From Candidatus Bipolaricaulota bacterium (GTDB taxonomy: Bacteria; Bipolaricaulota; Bipolaricaulia; RBG-16-55-9; DRXL01), in assembly GCA_025060395.1 (NCBI GenBank), contig JANXCC010000008.1, positions 1-64,000 on the forward strand: DNA of 64,000 nt, written 5' to 3'. Each line of letters starts with the position of its first letter. Within the stretch, counting starts at the first letter, position 1. Shown here in pieces: positions 8,493-18,549 of the stretch. The notes below the pieces were generated by a model, which saw nothing but the letters and a program-made list of their open reading frames with translations, was not told the DNA's origin and ran no database searches. The position numbers and the translations under genes were made by a program.

Positions 8493-9244
8493 GGCTTCTT
8501 GCACGACTCTAACAGAGCTTCTTTCGTAAACATCGAGTCAGGGAGATCTTTGATCTCCATCTCGACGATAGTCATTACGGTCTTGGTGCCAGCTTCGAGC
8601 ACGTTCTCTATTGTGATCTTGCTAGGACGCAGCGCGCCAGCAAGCTGCTTGCGCTCCTCATAGAGAGCACGTCTTAAGAGCTTTCCCGTCTCAGTGTAGA
8701 ACTCGGCCTTCACGGGCAAGAAGTTTTCAGTGTCAACCCAGTAGAGAATTCGCGCGAAGGGCACGGTCTCGTCCTTGGCCGTCAGCTCTAATTTGTACGC
8801 CGGACGATCTTGCACTCTTTCGGTGCCCAAGAGCTTGGCGTTATAGTCTTTCACCAAGTCGACTCTCAAGACGTCAGCGACGGTGAAGCTTGTGCCGAGC
8901 ACGTTCTGCCGTGCACTGAGCGGAACGATCCGACAGTTTTCGGGAAAGAGAATGACGACCTCATCGCCGACTCTCAAGATCTTTTGGCCCTTAGCGTCTT
9001 CGGGAGCGAGCACTTCTAAGAGTGCTTTATCGCTGCCCTTCTTGAAGACGCGCAACTCATACGCACTCACAAGCTTGCCTTTCTCGAAGTTCTCTAGTTT
9101 ATTGACCGAGACGAACTGCTCTGGATAACTCGACTCGACAGACTTTTTGAGAATCTCCTGAGCCGAGGGTTGCTGCGCCCACGCTATACCGATAGTTATA
9201 AGACCCGCTGCGAGAACAATCCCAACTGCGCGTATCGCATTCAT
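8489..9244 (-). CDS. LolA-like outer membrane lipoprotein-sorting protein
   Basis: 251 residues with a signal peptide (MNAIRAVGIVLAAGLITIGIAWA). The remainder resembles the outer-membrane lipoprotein-sorting family (COG2834): antiparallel strands such as SAYELRVFKKGSDKALLEVL, then SFTVADVLRVDLVKDY, ILYWVDTENFLPVKAEFY and ITIENVLEAGTKTVMTI. Members bind acyl chains in a half-barrel and work in the periplasm with LolCDE-type transporters. It sits between the permease and ATPase genes. Whether it carries lipoproteins or another lipid cannot be told. Confidence 0.82.
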   Translation of the reverse strand: MNAIRAVGIVLAAGLITIGIAWAQQPSAQEILKKSVESSYPEQFVSVNKLENFEKGKLVSAYELRVFKKGSDKALLEVLAPEDAKGQKILRVGDEVVILFPENCRIVPLSARQNVLGTSFTVADVLRVDLVKDYNAKLLGTERVQDRPAYKLELTAKDETVPFARILYWVDTENFLPVKAEFYTETGKLLRRALYEERKQLAGALRPSKITIENVLEAGTKTVMTIVEMEIKDLPDSMFTKEALLESCKKP

Positions 9245-9314
9245 AGCACGCCTCCTTCTCTCTTACTTACCCAATTTCCGTGCCTTCCGTGCCCTTTCTG
9301 TGCTTTCCGTGATT

Positions 9315-10541
9315 CTACACATGCCGGAGTGCTTGCACTGGCTCTTGTCGAGACGCGATATACGCTGGGTAGAGCGCCGCTAAGACAGCGACAACCTGAG
9401 CGAGCACAAAGAACATCGCGAGCGTTCCCCACGAGAACTCCGCGTAGAACGTCGTCCCCATCGGAACGTTGACGAACTGCGACGCCTGCGTGATCGTGAT
9501 GCCCACGACCGAAAAGTACTTCAATAACGCGCCGCCGACCCCAACTCCCATCAGCCCGCCCGCTGCCCCCAAGATCGCGCTCTCCAAGAGAAAGAGCACT
9601 CTGATCTCCCCCGGCGTCATCCCCAAGGCCATCAATGTCCCGATCTCACGCACTCGCTCGAAGACCGACATCAGCATTGTATTCACTATTCCTAACGTCG
9701 CGATCAAGATCACGACAAACGAAATAAGCGCCATCAACTGCCGTCGCGCCTCAAGCAACTCAAAGATTGCTGCGCCCAGCTCGCGCCACGTATGCACCTC
9801 TAAGCCGTCATTGCGAAATTGTGTTCTGATAGCCTGAGCGACAGATTCAGCTTGGTCAGCGTCGTTCAGCATCAGCGTGATTTCAGTGACTTGCCCAGCC
9901 ATGCGCAGAAGCTTCTGCGCATCAGGGAGCGCCAATGCCAGGACAGAGTTATCTATCTGGCTGTAGCCCGTCGCGAAGACCCCTCTGATCTCGACGTCAA
10001 TAGAGTTGAGCGCGCCCTTGGGCGTCGTCGCCACGAGTGTCAAGAGATCGCCGACGCTGACTTTTAAGTCTTTCGCAAGCTGTGCCCCAATCAAAGCATA
10101 GCCGGGCTTCCCCGAGAGATACTCTCCTTGGGCTATTTTCGTAGCGATGACGCCGTCGCGCTCAGCTTGAGGATCGAAGCCCAGCCCCAATACTCCTAGG
10201 CTTTCGCTGCCAGTGCTGACGATCACGGGAAAGCGCAACCTTGGGAAGACGTTTTTCACATAGGGAAGCTCGGCGAGCTTCTGGACGACGCTTTGGTAAT
10301 CTTTGATGGCGATATCAACGGGCATCAAGCGCGCTTTCTCTTGATACCCCTGGGCATGAATCTGAATGTGTCCGGTCTGGGCTTTGATGAAGTTATCCGT
10401 GAATTGTTTATCAACACCTTGGATGAAGCCGTAAAAGAAGAGCACGAGCACCAGGCCCAGCCCTATAGCGACGAACGTGATGGCGCTGCGGCGCTTGTTC
10501 CGTAAAAGATTGCGCGCGGCAAGTTTCAAGAAAACCCACAT
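9315..10541 (-). CDS. FtsX-like ABC transporter permease (LolC/LolE/MacB type)
   Basis: 408 residues. The N-terminal segment has the AARNLLRNKRRSAITF signature and one membrane helix. A MacB-PCD periplasmic domain (about residues 45-230) follows, then three helices beginning LMALISFVVILIATLGIVNT, with the FERVREIGTLMALGM coupling segment and LYPAYIASRQEPVQAL at the end. This four-helix plan fits LolC/E. It would form the membrane part of the transporter with the downstream ATPase. It heads the minus-strand operon. Confidence 0.9.
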   Translation of the reverse strand: MWVFLKLAARNLLRNKRRSAITFVAIGLGLVLVLFFYGFIQGVDKQFTDNFIKAQTGHIQIHAQGYQEKARLMPVDIAIKDYQSVVQKLAELPYVKNVFPRLRFPVIVSTGSESLGVLGLGFDPQAERDGVIATKIAQGEYLSGKPGYALIGAQLAKDLKVSVGDLLTLVATTPKGALNSIDVEIRGVFATGYSQIDNSVLALALPDAQKLLRMAGQVTEITLMLNDADQAESVAQAIRTQFRNDGLEVHTWRELGAAIFELLEARRQLMALISFVVILIATLGIVNTMLMSVFERVREIGTLMALGMTPGEIRVLFLLESAILGAAGGLMGVGVGGALLKYFSVVGITITQASQFVNVPMGTTFYAEFSWGTLAMFFVLAQVVAVLAALYPAYIASRQEPVQALRHV

Positions 10542-10571
10542 TACAAGTCAAGTGTACCAAATATCGAATAA

Positions 10572-10645
10572 GCCGACGACTGAAGTCGCCGGCTCAGTAG
10601 CTGAAAGCGTGCTCAAGCACATTATAGAGCTCGCTTTAGCGAGCT
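10572..10645. repeat. Cluster of three hairpins
   Basis: GCCGACGACT/AGTCGCCGGC (one mismatch, 2-base loop, 10572-10593), GTGC/GCAC around TCAA (10611-10622), and the perfect AGCTCGCT/AGCGAGCT around TT (10628-10645). Compact palindromes like these often occur at IS200/IS605-type ends or as small palindromic repeats. No transposase is present and no copy is seen elsewhere in the window. Confidence 0.45.
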
Positions 10646-10706
10646 TGTAGCTTCTGAATGCTATGTCAACGGTGCTCTGGCAAGCCCACTCGTGATTGCC
10701 ACTGCG

Positions 10707-10979
10707 TTAAGCCAGCCATGCAGAAGCACCAAGGGAGCCAAGCTTCTCAATCGCTCCCATAATAAACAGAAGAGCAATCCTATGCTTATTGACCCAGAGC
10801 AGCATAGGCAAAAGCCGTTAAAAATGGTGCACCTTTCAGCTTCCAGTGCAGTATATGAAGCAAGCTACCAACCCTCTCCAATCTCGTTGGTATAACAGCG
10901 TAATGAATGCTAGAGAGTAAACAGGGACTATAAGAAGCCCAAAGAGGTTCACAATCAAATGACGCACGATGGTGAGCAT
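10707..10979 (-). pseudogene. Possible small membrane-protein remnant
   Basis: From an ATG at 10979 a 47-residue hydrophobic frame reads MLTIVRHLIVNLFGLLIVPV and onwards with LAFITLLYQRDWRGLVACF, then stops at 10836-10838. A different frame continues with LLWVNKHRIALLFIMGAIEK and GASAWLA to a stop at 10707-10709. The joined product would be an integral membrane protein of about 90 residues. No Shine-Dalgarno is evident. Chance hydrophobicity is possible. Confidence 0.3.
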
Positions 10980-11024
10980 GGCTGAGCAGCCCTTGTTACA
11001 GCTTCATTATAGATCAATTAGCCC

Positions 11025-11756
11025 TCAAAGGCCAGCCGGCTTAAAAGCTCGCACCGTCACGCTGTAGAAGCCCGCAGGCTCTGGGATAGGGCTGTGCGCG
11101 ATGATCTCGACGCGCTCGAAGCCTGCGTCAGAGATAATCTTCAGATACTCTTTATCTTCGATTGCTCCGGCAAGACAGCTCGCCCATGCCCTAAGATCGC
11201 CCTTGAAAAAATTGGCTCGCTTCCCGCGCGTCACGATATCCGAGACGATCAGCCTCCCGCCGGGCTTGAGCACCCTGAACGCTTCCGAGAACGCTCGCGC
11301 TTTGTCCGGCACAAGATTGATCACACAATTGCTGATGACGACGTCCACAGAAGCGTCCGCAAGGGGGAGCGATTCAATCTCGCCAAGCAGAAACTCGACG
11401 TTGGAGAAGCTCAGCTTCTTTGCTCTTATCCGCGCGCGCTCGACCATAGCCTCGGTCATGTCAACGCCAATCGCACGCCCACGCGGGCCGACTCGCTGTG
11501 CTGCAAGGAAGACGTCAATCCCGCCGCCGCTGCCTAAGTCTAAAACGATCTCGCCCTCGCGCAGGTCTGCAAGAGCTATAGGGTTACCGCACCCCGCACC
11601 GATGCTAAGAACTTCGTCACTCAGCTTCGCTAGATCTTCTTGAGAGTACCCAAGCAGCTCTAAGTGACCTGCATCACCACAGCAGCTTCTGCCCTGCTGA
11701 GCGAGCTGGCTATAGTGCTCTTTTACTGCCTGCTTGATCTCTCTTGCTGAAGGCAT
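11025..11756 (-). CDS. arsM: Arsenite S-adenosylmethionine methyltransferase
   Basis: 243 residues. Transfers methyl groups from SAM to arsenite, a detoxification reaction. Rossmann motif I is DLGSGGGIDVF, then GVDMTEAMVERAR. The three essential cysteines of the family are C56 in GAGCGNPI, C144 in SNCVINL and C194 in WASCLAGAI; the N-terminal CC pair at 25-26 is also present. The ATG overlaps the rplM stop codon by one base (TAATG), so translation should be coupled to L13. There are no other ars genes and no ArsR-type regulator nearby. This position normally belongs to rpsI. Confidence 0.92.
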   Translation of the reverse strand: MPSAREIKQAVKEHYSQLAQQGRSCCGDAGHLELLGYSQEDLAKLSDEVLSIGAGCGNPIALADLREGEIVLDLGSGGGIDVFLAAQRVGPRGRAIGVDMTEAMVERARIRAKKLSFSNVEFLLGEIESLPLADASVDVVISNCVINLVPDKARAFSEAFRVLKPGGRLIVSDIVTRGKRANFFKGDLRAWASCLAGAIEDKEYLKIISDAGFERVEIIAHSPIPEPAGFYSVTVRAFKPAGL

Positions 11757-12199
11757 TAGACTTCTATGGGTTGAGGATTCTGAGCCTGGTGGGGATGCTC
11801 CGGGCCCGGATAGACCTTCAACTTCTTCAGCATCCGACGGCCAAGCACCGACTTGGGAAGCATATTCTTGACGGCTTCTTCGATGGGCTTGGTCGGATGC
11901 TTTTCTAAGAGCTGTTCAAACGTCCATTCGCGAATCCCACCGGGATAGCCCGAATAGTGAAAGTACTTCTTCTGCTCGCGCTTCTTTCCCGTGACTTTGA
12001 CTTCTTTCGCGTTGATGACCACCACATAGTCTCCAGTATCTACGTGCGGGGTATATTCGGGTTTGTGTTTGCCCATGAGAATCTTTGCAATCCGCGATGC
12101 CAAGCGCCCCAAGGTCTTCCCCTTGGCGTCGATGAGCACCCAGCGACGCTGAAATCTCTGGCCCAAGTCTTCTCGTTTCATCATGGTCGAATGTTGCAT
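11756..12199 (-). CDS. rplM: 50S ribosomal protein L13
   Basis: 147 residues. The ATG at 12199 is chosen because AAGGAGGAG lies just upstream and the length matches the family (about 142-145). It shows [47 protein letters not shown] and [20 protein letters not shown], all diagnostic for L13, an early assembly protein of the large subunit. rpsI (S9), its near-universal partner, is absent and arsM follows instead. Confidence 0.96.
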   Translation of the reverse strand: MQHSTMMKREDLGQRFQRRWVLIDAKGKTLGRLASRIAKILMGKHKPEYTPHVDTGDYVVVINAKEVKVTGKKREQKKYFHYSGYPGGIREWTFEQLLEKHPTKPIEEAVKNMLPKSVLGRRMLKKLKVYPGPEHPHQAQNPQPIEV

Positions 12200-12272
12200 A
12201 AGCTCCTCCTTCATAAGCATCACTGCTTTCTGGGGCTGCCCTGCCCACTTGCAGGGAGCTACTGAATGTGCT

Positions 12273-12301
12273 ATCATAACGCACTGCAGGGCAAATTGCA
12301 A
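12273..12301 (-). promoter_or_regulatory. Promoter of rplM-arsM
   Basis: Minus strand TTGCAA, 17-base spacer, TATGAT. Transcription would start near 12266, giving a leader of about 65 bases before rplM. It is divergent from the rpsL promoter 17 bases away. Confidence 0.6.
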
Positions 12302-12317
12302 AGGGCGTTATTATCCC

Positions 12318-12346
12318 TTGACAGGAAGGGCCGTATATTTTATAAT
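12318..12346 (+). promoter_or_regulatory. Consensus promoter of the ribosomal protein operon
   Basis: TTGACA, 17-base spacer, TATAAT: a perfect sigma70-type consensus. Predicted start near 12353, with a leader of about 105 bases before rpsL. It is the only strong promoter seen ahead of the 18-kb gene cluster. Confidence 0.88.
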
Positions 12347-12354
12347 AGCCCACA

Positions 12355-12376
12355 CTAGGGATTAGGTTTGCCCTAG
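12355..12376 (+). promoter_or_regulatory. Hairpin at the 5' end of the rpsL leader
   Basis: CTAGGG and CCCTAG pair around a 10-base loop, beginning almost at the predicted transcription start. It could stabilise the mRNA or take part in autoregulation; no known ribosomal-protein leader motif is recognised. Confidence 0.4.
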
Positions 12377-12457
12377 AGGTTCGTTACCTTTTCCCAACGT
12401 TGCCAAGCAGCCCAGTAGCTTGTGCGCCGTTGTCGATTCTAAAGTAAGGAGTTTACT

Positions 12458-12856
12458 ATGCCGACGATCAATCAGCTGGTGCGCTATGGACGCACCCCGA
12501 TCAAGAAGATCAACCGGCGCTCTCTGGCGCTGGAGCACTGCCCGCAGAAGCGTGGGGTTTGCGTGCGCGTCTTCACCAAGACGCCCAAAAAGCCCAACTC
12601 CGCTCTGCGGAAAGTCGCCCGCGTGCGCCTCAGCAACAAACAAATGGTCACTGCATACATCGGTGGCGAGGGCCATAACTTGCAGGAGCACTCAATGGTG
12701 CTGGTGCGCGGGGGCCGTGTTAAAGACTTGCCGGGCGTCAACTACCACATAATTCGTGGTGCGCTGGACGCCGCAGGCGTCGAGGGGCGCAAGCGCGGAC
12801 GCTCCAAGTACGGCGTCAAGAAGAGCGCTGCAGGTGCGGGAGCCCCTGCTACCTAA
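12458..12856 (+). CDS. rpsL: 30S ribosomal protein S12
   Basis: 132 residues. Shows [17 protein letters not shown] and the loop [13 protein letters not shown], which contact the decoding centre. Lysines of the KTPKKPNSA and RVKDLPG loops, where streptomycin-resistance changes usually fall, are the sensitive type. The ATG follows AAGGAG. First gene of the cluster, 15 bases before rpsG. Confidence 0.97.
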   Translation: MPTINQLVRYGRTPIKKINRRSLALEHCPQKRGVCVRVFTKTPKKPNSALRKVARVRLSNKQMVTAYIGGEGHNLQEHSMVLVRGGRVKDLPGVNYHIIRGALDAAGVEGRKRGRSKYGVKKSAAGAGAPAT

Positions 12857-12871
12857 CGGAGCGGATACCCT

Positions 12872-13351
12872 ATGACCCAACACGTGATCGATCGAGTGAT
12901 CCCTGGGCGGCCCGTTCCGCCCGATGTGCGCTACGGAAGCCCTATCGTAGAGAAGCTCATCAATTATGTCATGCGCGATGGGAAGAAGTCGCTCGCGCGC
13001 CGGATCGTTTATAGAGCGTTCGATATCATCCAAGAGAAGACGGGTGAGAACCCATTAGAAGTCTTCTTCAAAGCGATGGCCAATTGTATGCCCAAGCTGG
13101 AGACGCGCTCGCGCCGCGTCGGCGGTGCGGCTTATCAAGTCCCCTACGAAGTCGAAGAGGATCGCCAGCGGACATTGGCCCTACGCTGGATCGTCAATGC
13201 AGCCCGTGAGCGCGGTGAACACAGCATGGCGGAGCGGCTCGCCGCCGAGATCTTGGACGCCTCTCGGAACCAAGGCCGAGCCATAGAGAAGAAGAACGAG
13301 ACCCATCGGATGGCCGAGGCCAACCGCGCCTTCGCCCACTATCGCTGGTAG
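12872..13351 (+). CDS. rpsG: 30S ribosomal protein S7
   Basis: 159 residues, normal for S7, which nucleates assembly of the 16S 3' domain. Family signs are [40 protein letters not shown] and the C-terminal [20 protein letters not shown]. It starts with ATG behind a GGAG element and lies between rpsL and fusA. Confidence 0.97.
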   Translation: MTQHVIDRVIPGRPVPPDVRYGSPIVEKLINYVMRDGKKSLARRIVYRAFDIIQEKTGENPLEVFFKAMANCMPKLETRSRRVGGAAYQVPYEVEEDRQRTLALRWIVNAARERGEHSMAERLAAEILDASRNQGRAIEKKNETHRMAEANRAFAHYRW

Positions 13352-13375
13352 CCCAAAGAGCCAAGGAGATCTCCT

Positions 13376-15469
13376 ATGAGATCGCTCGGATACGATATTC
13401 CTAAGATCAGAAACATCGGGATCATTGCCCACATCGATGCGGGCAAGACGACCACCACCGAGCGATTGCTCTTTTACACCGGGCGCATTCACGATATCGG
13501 CGACGTCGATGAGGGCGATACGGAGATGGACTGGATGCCCCAAGAGCGCGAACGGGGCATTACGATTACGGCTGCAGCGACAACGTGCTTTTGGAGAGGG
13601 CATCAGATCAATATTATTGACACTCCTGGGCATGTGGACTTCACCGCTGAAGTCGAGCGCAGCTTGCGCGTCCTCGATGGCGCTGTGACGATCTTCTCTG
13701 CCGTAGATGGCGTCGAACCCCAGTCGGAGCAGGTCTGGCGCCAAGCTGATAAGTACCGCATCCCGCGCATTGCCTATATAAACAAGATGGACCGCATCGG
13801 CGCGGATTTCTACGCCGCGGTCGATTCCATGGTGCAGAAGCTCGCAATCACCCCCTTGCCCCTGCAGATCCCCTATGGCCAGGGGGATCAGTTCGCTGGA
13901 GTCATCGATCTGATTAGACAACAATTAATAGTCTGGGATCCTGAGTCCAAAGGGGCTCGTTACGAATATCGAGATATCCCTCAAGAATATCGCGAAAGGG
14001 CTGCCCACTATCGCGAGAAGCTTCTCGAGACCCTCTCTGAGGTCGATGACACCATCTTAGTCAAGTTCCTAGAGGGCCAGCCCATCAGCGAAGATGAGCT
14101 CAAACAAGCCATCCGCAAGGCGTGCCTCTCTTCGGATGATTACATCCCGATCTTGCTCGGGTCTTCTCTGAATAATATTGGTATTCAGCCCCTCTTGGAT
14201 GCGATTGTAGACTATCTACCCAGCCCGCTTGACCGCGGGGTTATCGAGGGCATGGGCGTCGATGGCGCCATAGCCAATGGCGCGAAGATCCAGAGACGTC
14301 CCACCCCTGATGACCCCCTCGCGGCCTTGGCGTTCAAAGTCCAAACCGACGAATACACCGGGCGGCTCGTCTACGTGCGCGTCTATTCGGGAAAGCTCGT
14401 CCAGGGTTCCTACGTGCTCAATAGTACGAAGGGCAAGACCGAGAGGATCTCTCGGATCTTCCACATGCATGCGAACAAGCGCACCGAGGTCGGCGAGGTC
14501 TTAGCAGGCAATATCGCTGCGGTTGTCGGCCCAAAGGAGCTCGTCACCGGAGATACGATCTGCGATCCCAATGCCCCTATTGTCTTGGAGAGGATCGAGT
14601 TCCCCGAGCCCGTCGTCATGGCTGCCGTCGAGCCCAAGACCGATGCCGAAGAAGAAAAGCTCAGCGAAGCCCTCTACAAGCTCGCTCAGGAAGACCCAAC
14701 CTTCAGATACCGCGTTGACCCTGAAACCAATCAAATGATCATTGCGGGGATGGGCGAGCTGCACTTAGAGATTCTCTTTGATCGCTTGAAGCGCGAATTC
14801 AAGGTCGACGCAAACATGGGGCGTCCCCAAGTAGCGTATCGTGAGACGCTGGCAGAGCCCGTCGAGGTCGAGGAGAAGTTCGTGAAGCAAACGGGCGGGC
14901 GCGGCCAGTACGCGCACGTCTGTATCCGTTTTGAGCCACTACCGCGAGGGAAGGGATTTGAGTTTGTCGACGAGACCAAGGGCGGGGTCATCCCCAAGGA
15001 GTTCATCCCAGCGGTCCAGAAAGGGCTAGAAGAATCGATGGCTAGTGGCCCCTTGGGAGGATTCCCCATCGTCGATATTCGCGCCGTGCTCTTCTATGGC
15101 TCGTATCATCCTGTCGATTCGAACGAGATCGCGTTCAAGACTGCGGCGGCCCGGGCCTTGACCCAAGCGTTTGAGAGGGCTAAAGCGCTCTTGCTAGAAC
15201 CCATCATGGCGGGAGAGGTCGTCACGCCAGATGAGTACGTAGGGGAGATCATTACCGACTTGCAGGCGCGGCGCGCTCAGATCACCTCGATGGAGGTTCG
15301 CCACAATACTCAAATTATTCACGTGCTCATCCCATTGGCGGAGACTTTTGGATATGCAACGCAGTTGCGCTCGATCTCGCAGGGTCGGGCTACGTATAAT
15401 CTGCGATTCTCACACTACGATGTGACACCCAACAGCATAGCAGAAGAGGTCTTGAAGGGGAGACGCTGA
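13376..15469 (+). CDS. fusA: Elongation factor G
   Basis: 697 residues. The translocation GTPase has P-loop AHIDAGKT (18-25), the RGITI switch, DTPGHVDF (82-89) and NKMD (136-139), then domain IV with [11 protein letters not shown] and the C-terminal Y-G-Y/F region. AAGGAG precedes the ATG. The stop overlaps the rpsJ start (TGATG). In most bacteria tuf comes next; here it does not. Confidence 0.98.
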   Translation: MRSLGYDIPKIRNIGIIAHIDAGKTTTTERLLFYTGRIHDIGDVDEGDTEMDWMPQERERGITITAAATTCFWRGHQINIIDTPGHVDFTAEVERSLRVLDGAVTIFSAVDGVEPQSEQVWRQADKYRIPRIAYINKMDRIGADFYAAVDSMVQKLAITPLPLQIPYGQGDQFAGVIDLIRQQLIVWDPESKGARYEYRDIPQEYRERAAHYREKLLETLSEVDDTILVKFLEGQPISEDELKQAIRKACLSSDDYIPILLGSSLNNIGIQPLLDAIVDYLPSPLDRGVIEGMGVDGAIANGAKIQRRPTPDDPLAALAFKVQTDEYTGRLVYVRVYSGKLVQGSYVLNSTKGKTERISRIFHMHANKRTEVGEVLAGNIAAVVGPKELVTGDTICDPNAPIVLERIEFPEPVVMAAVEPKTDAEEEKLSEALYKLAQEDPTFRYRVDPETNQMIIAGMGELHLEILFDRLKREFKVDANMGRPQVAYRETLAEPVEVEEKFVKQTGGRGQYAHVCIRFEPLPRGKGFEFVDETKGGVIPKEFIPAVQKGLEESMASGPLGGFPIVDIRAVLFYGSYHPVDSNEIAFKTAAARALTQAFERAKALLLEPIMAGEVVTPDEYVGEIITDLQARRAQITSMEVRHNTQIIHVLIPLAETFGYATQLRSISQGRATYNLRFSHYDVTPNSIAEEVLKGRR

Positions 15470-15777
15470 TGGCACGAGAGAAGATTCGCATTCGTTTGAA
15501 AGGCTACGATCACGAGTTGGTCGACGACGCCACCCGACGGATCGTCAAGACCGCTCTAGAGACGCGGGCGAAGATCATCGGGCCGGTGCCGTTGCCTACG
15601 GAGGTCCATCGCTATACGGTGTTGCGGTCCCCGCATGTCAATAAGAACTCGCGTGAACACTTCGAGCGCCGTGTTCACAAGAGATTAATAGATATTAAAG
15701 AGCCGACCTCCGAGACGATCAACGCGCTTATGGATATTGAGCTTCCTGCGGGGATCGACATCGAGGTGAAGCTGTGA
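15469..15777 (+). CDS. rpsJ: 30S ribosomal protein S10 / NusE
   Basis: 102 residues. Start overlaps the fusA stop by one base. Typical sequence: [56 protein letters not shown]. Besides its 30S role it acts as NusE in antitermination. First gene of the S10 block. Confidence 0.97.
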   Translation: MAREKIRIRLKGYDHELVDDATRRIVKTALETRAKIIGPVPLPTEVHRYTVLRSPHVNKNSREHFERRVHKRLIDIKEPTSETINALMDIELPAGIDIEVKL

Positions 15778-15778
15778 T

Positions 15779-16411
15779 ATGGCTGTGGGGATCTTAGGCG
15801 AGAAGCTTGGCATGATCACCTGGTTCGACGCGGAGGGCAAAGCCTTGGCAGCGACGGTGCTCTACGCCGAACCGTCGGTGGTCGTCCAGGTCAAATCGGT
15901 CGAGACCGATGGCTATAACGCGATCCAGCTGGGCTACGGCAAGGTCAAAGAGAAGAACGTCACCAAGCCCATGAAGGGACACTTCAACAAGGCTGGGATC
16001 GCTCCTAGGCGTGTCCTGCGGGAGTTTCGCGTGGAGAATCCCCAAGAGTTCAAGGTCGGTCAGGAGCTAGGCGTGACGCTCTTCCAAGAGGGGGAGCTGG
16101 TGCACATCAGCGGGATCTCCAAGGGCAAGGGGTTTGCCGGGGTGATGAAGCGCCATGACTTCTTAGGAGGGCCGGACTCCCACGGCTCGAGCAAGTGGCA
16201 TCGTCGTCCAGGCTCGATTGGGAGCATCCGCGCGACTGGGCGTACCTTTAAGGGCTGGCGCATGGCCGGGCATATGGGGCATGAGCGCGTGACTGTGAGA
16301 AATCTTAAGGTCTTAAGAGTCTACCCGGAGAAGAATGTGCTGGTGATCCAGGGAGCTGTTCCGGGGCCGCGGGGTGGGATCTTAGAGATTCGCAAGGCGG
16401 CTCAAGGGTGA
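15779..16411 (+). CDS. rplC: 50S ribosomal protein L3
   Basis: 210 residues, starting one base after rpsJ. MAVGILGEKLGMITWFD is the classic N-terminus, and the central loop HGSSKWHRRPGSIG ... MAGHMGHERVTVRNL reaches the peptidyl-transferase region. An early 50S assembly protein. Confidence 0.97.
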   Translation: MAVGILGEKLGMITWFDAEGKALAATVLYAEPSVVVQVKSVETDGYNAIQLGYGKVKEKNVTKPMKGHFNKAGIAPRRVLREFRVENPQEFKVGQELGVTLFQEGELVHISGISKGKGFAGVMKRHDFLGGPDSHGSSKWHRRPGSIGSIRATGRTFKGWRMAGHMGHERVTVRNLKVLRVYPEKNVLVIQGAVPGPRGGILEIRKAAQG

Positions 16412-16415
16412 GCCT

Positions 16416-17117
16416 ATGGGTGAAGTGACGACAGGGAAGAAGCTCTTAGCGCCGTTGTATAAGTTCGACGGTGGGCCTGTGGAGCAGATCGAGTTGAGTG
16501 AAAAGCTTTTCGGGTACAAAGTCAATCGGGATCTGCTCTATCGGGTGGTGCGTATCTATCTGTTGAATCTGCGTCAGGGGACGCACTCGACCAAGACGCG
16601 CGGGGAGGTAGCGGGCTCAGGGAAGAAGCCCTGGCCGCAAAAGCACACCGGCCGTGCCCGCCATGGCTCGCGGCGGTCGCCCCTATGGCGCGGAGGCGGG
16701 GTCGTCTTCGGGCCCAAGCCCAAGGACTACGACTATGACTTGCCCAAGAAGATGCGGCGGCGCGCCTTGCAGTCGGCGCTGATCGCGAAGCTCCAAGAGT
16801 CCCAGCTAGGGGTCTTGGATCGCATAGGGTTTGAGAGGCCCAAGACAAAAGAGGGTATCGAGATGCTCACGCGGATCGGGCTCGTGAAGGACCCCAAGGA
16901 GATCCAGAGAACTCAGAATCAGTTCTTGATAGTCGTCTCCCAGCGTGAGTGGGGTCTTCCTGTCAAGAAGACTTTCTCGAACCTACCGTGGGCCACGTGT
17001 GTAGAGTCCAACAGCCTCACAGTCTATGATGTGCTGAAGCATGGCTATCTCTTGGTGACGCAGCAGGCGCTCCACGAGCTCGAAGCGCGCTGTGTCGTGG
17101 AGAGGGCGGTGAACTGA
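16416..17117 (+). CDS. rplD: 50S ribosomal protein L4
   Basis: 233 residues, somewhat longer than E. coli L4 (201). It carries the exit-tunnel loop [20 protein letters not shown] followed by [21 protein letters not shown]4 represses its own operon in some bacteria; no matching leader is recognised here. Starts 4 bases after rplC. Confidence 0.97.
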   Translation: MGEVTTGKKLLAPLYKFDGGPVEQIELSEKLFGYKVNRDLLYRVVRIYLLNLRQGTHSTKTRGEVAGSGKKPWPQKHTGRARHGSRRSPLWRGGGVVFGPKPKDYDYDLPKKMRRRALQSALIAKLQESQLGVLDRIGFERPKTKEGIEMLTRIGLVKDPKEIQRTQNQFLIVVSQREWGLPVKKTFSNLPWATCVESNSLTVYDVLKHGYLLVTQQALHELEARCVVERAVN

Positions 17118-17118
17118 G

Positions 17119-17409
17119 ATGGAATTTCTTGAGGATATCCTGCGCGAGCCTGTGATCAGCGAGAAGGGCTGGCGCTTGCAAGAGGAGAACAAATATGTTT
17201 TTGAAGTCCATCCTAAAGCAAATAAGAACCAGATCAAGCGGGCTGTAGAGAGCATCTTCAAAGTAAAGGTGCTCAAGGTGTGGACACTGAATATGCCGGG
17301 CAAGCCTCGCACCAAGAAGTTCTATCAACAAGGTGAAGTCCCCGGTTGGAAGAAAGCCATCGTCCAGGTCGCACCGGGGCAGCGGATCGAAGTCTACGGT
17401 AAAGGGTGA
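17119..17409 (+). CDS. rplW: 50S ribosomal protein L23
   Basis: 96 residues, full length. ILREPVISEKGW, then YVFEVHPKANKNQIKRAVES and VKVLKVWTLNMPGKPR. L23 sits at the tunnel exit and docks trigger factor and SRP. Starts one base after rplD. Confidence 0.96.
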   Translation: MEFLEDILREPVISEKGWRLQEENKYVFEVHPKANKNQIKRAVESIFKVKVLKVWTLNMPGKPRTKKFYQQGEVPGWKKAIVQVAPGQRIEVYGKG

Positions 17410-17416
17410 GTGAGCG

Positions 17417-18250
17417 ATGCCAACACGCAAGTTTAAGCCGATCACGCCGAGCCGCCGCCACATGGAGCTGCCGGACTTTAGCGAGCTCACAAAGAAAGAG
17501 CCGGAGAAGAGCTTGCTAGAGCCCTTGACGAAGACGGGCGGGCGGAACAACCAAGGGCGTATCACCGTGCGCCATCGCGGCGGCGGGCATAAGCGCCTCT
17601 ATCGCATTGTTGATTTCTATCGAGATAAGTGGGGGATACCGGCGAGGGTCGTCTCCAAGGAATACGATCCCAACCGTTCGGCGTGGATTACTCTGTTGCA
17701 GTATGCTGATGGGGAAAAGCGCTATATTCTATCGCCCTTAGATCTAGAGATCGGCTCGGTCGTCGAGGCTGGCGAGAACGCAGAAGCGCGCGTAGGGAAC
17801 GCGCTTCCCTTGAAGAAGATCCCTGTTGGGACGCTGGTGCACTGCGTCGAGTTCTATCCTGGGAGTGGGGGCAAGGTAGCGCGTGCGGCAGGGACGGCCT
17901 GCCAGGTTCTAGCTATTGAAGGAGGGTATGCCCGACTCCGCTTGCCTTCGGGAGAGATCCGGCTCTTCCCCGAAGACTGCATGGCCACTATAGGCCAAGT
18001 AGGGAATATCGATCACAAGAACGTCGTTCATGGGAAAGCGGGTCGGGTGCGCCACCTTGGGATTCGCCCGACGGTCCGCGGAACGGCGATGAACCCTGTC
18101 GATCATCCTCATGGAGGTGGCGAGGGACGGCACTATGTTGGTGGGCCGCCACGCACCTTCTCAGGCAAACCTGCCAAAGGCGTTCCGACGCGCAAGCGCA
18201 AACCCAGCGATCAGCTCATCGTAGTCCGGCGCAATGGGAGGCCGGTCTAG
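17417..18250 (+). CDS. rplB: 50S ribosomal protein L2
   Basis: 277 residues, normal length. Near the N-terminus [20 protein letters not shown], and near the C-terminus the conserved [15 protein letters not shown] with the histidine linked to peptidyl transfer. ATG lies 7 bases after rplW. Confidence 0.98.
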   Translation: MPTRKFKPITPSRRHMELPDFSELTKKEPEKSLLEPLTKTGGRNNQGRITVRHRGGGHKRLYRIVDFYRDKWGIPARVVSKEYDPNRSAWITLLQYADGEKRYILSPLDLEIGSVVEAGENAEARVGNALPLKKIPVGTLVHCVEFYPGSGGKVARAAGTACQVLAIEGGYARLRLPSGEIRLFPEDCMATIGQVGNIDHKNVVHGKAGRVRHLGIRPTVRGTAMNPVDHPHGGGEGRHYVGGPPRTFSGKPAKGVPTRKRKPSDQLIVVRRNGRPV

Positions 18251-18251
18251 T

Positions 18252-18536
18252 ATGGCGCGCTCGTTGAAGAAAGGGCCGTACGTTCACCCTAAGCTCCTCA
18301 AGAAGATCGAGAAGTTCAAGCGCGGGGAGATCTCCGAGATCAAGACGTGGTCCCGCGCAAGCATGATCACCCCCCAGATGGTGGGGTTGACGATCAAAGT
18401 CCATAATGGGCGGCTTCATGTGCCGGTCTACATCACCGAGACGATGGTCGGCCATCGCTTAGGGGAGTTTGCTCTGACGCGCACGTTCAAGGCGCACGGG
18501 GGTATTAAGAAGAAGAAGCCCCCCACACCCAAGTAG
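18252..18536 (+). CDS. rpsS: 30S ribosomal protein S19
   Basis: 94 residues. The ATG at 18252, one base after the rplB stop, gives the standard [20 protein letters not shown]; an in-frame upstream start inside rplB is rejected. [20 protein letters not shown] and GEFALTRTF are diagnostic. Confidence 0.97.
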   Translation: MARSLKKGPYVHPKLLKKIEKFKRGEISEIKTWSRASMITPQMVGLTIKVHNGRLHVPVYITETMVGHRLGEFALTRTFKAHGGIKKKKPPTPK

Positions 18537-18549
18537 GAGGCTCACTGGG

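Larger units (their letters stand above)
10542..11024. other. 483-base gap without an intact gene
   Basis: No ORF of convincing length on either strand. The left part holds three short hairpins (10572-10645). The right part holds a hydrophobic reading frame on the minus strand broken after 47 codons. It separates the arsM end from the LolCE-like gene, both on the minus strand. Confidence 0.6.

Noticed and set aside
13181-13924. 247-codon minus-strand frame across rpsG/fusA
   Set aside because: Antisense shadow of two highly conserved genes.
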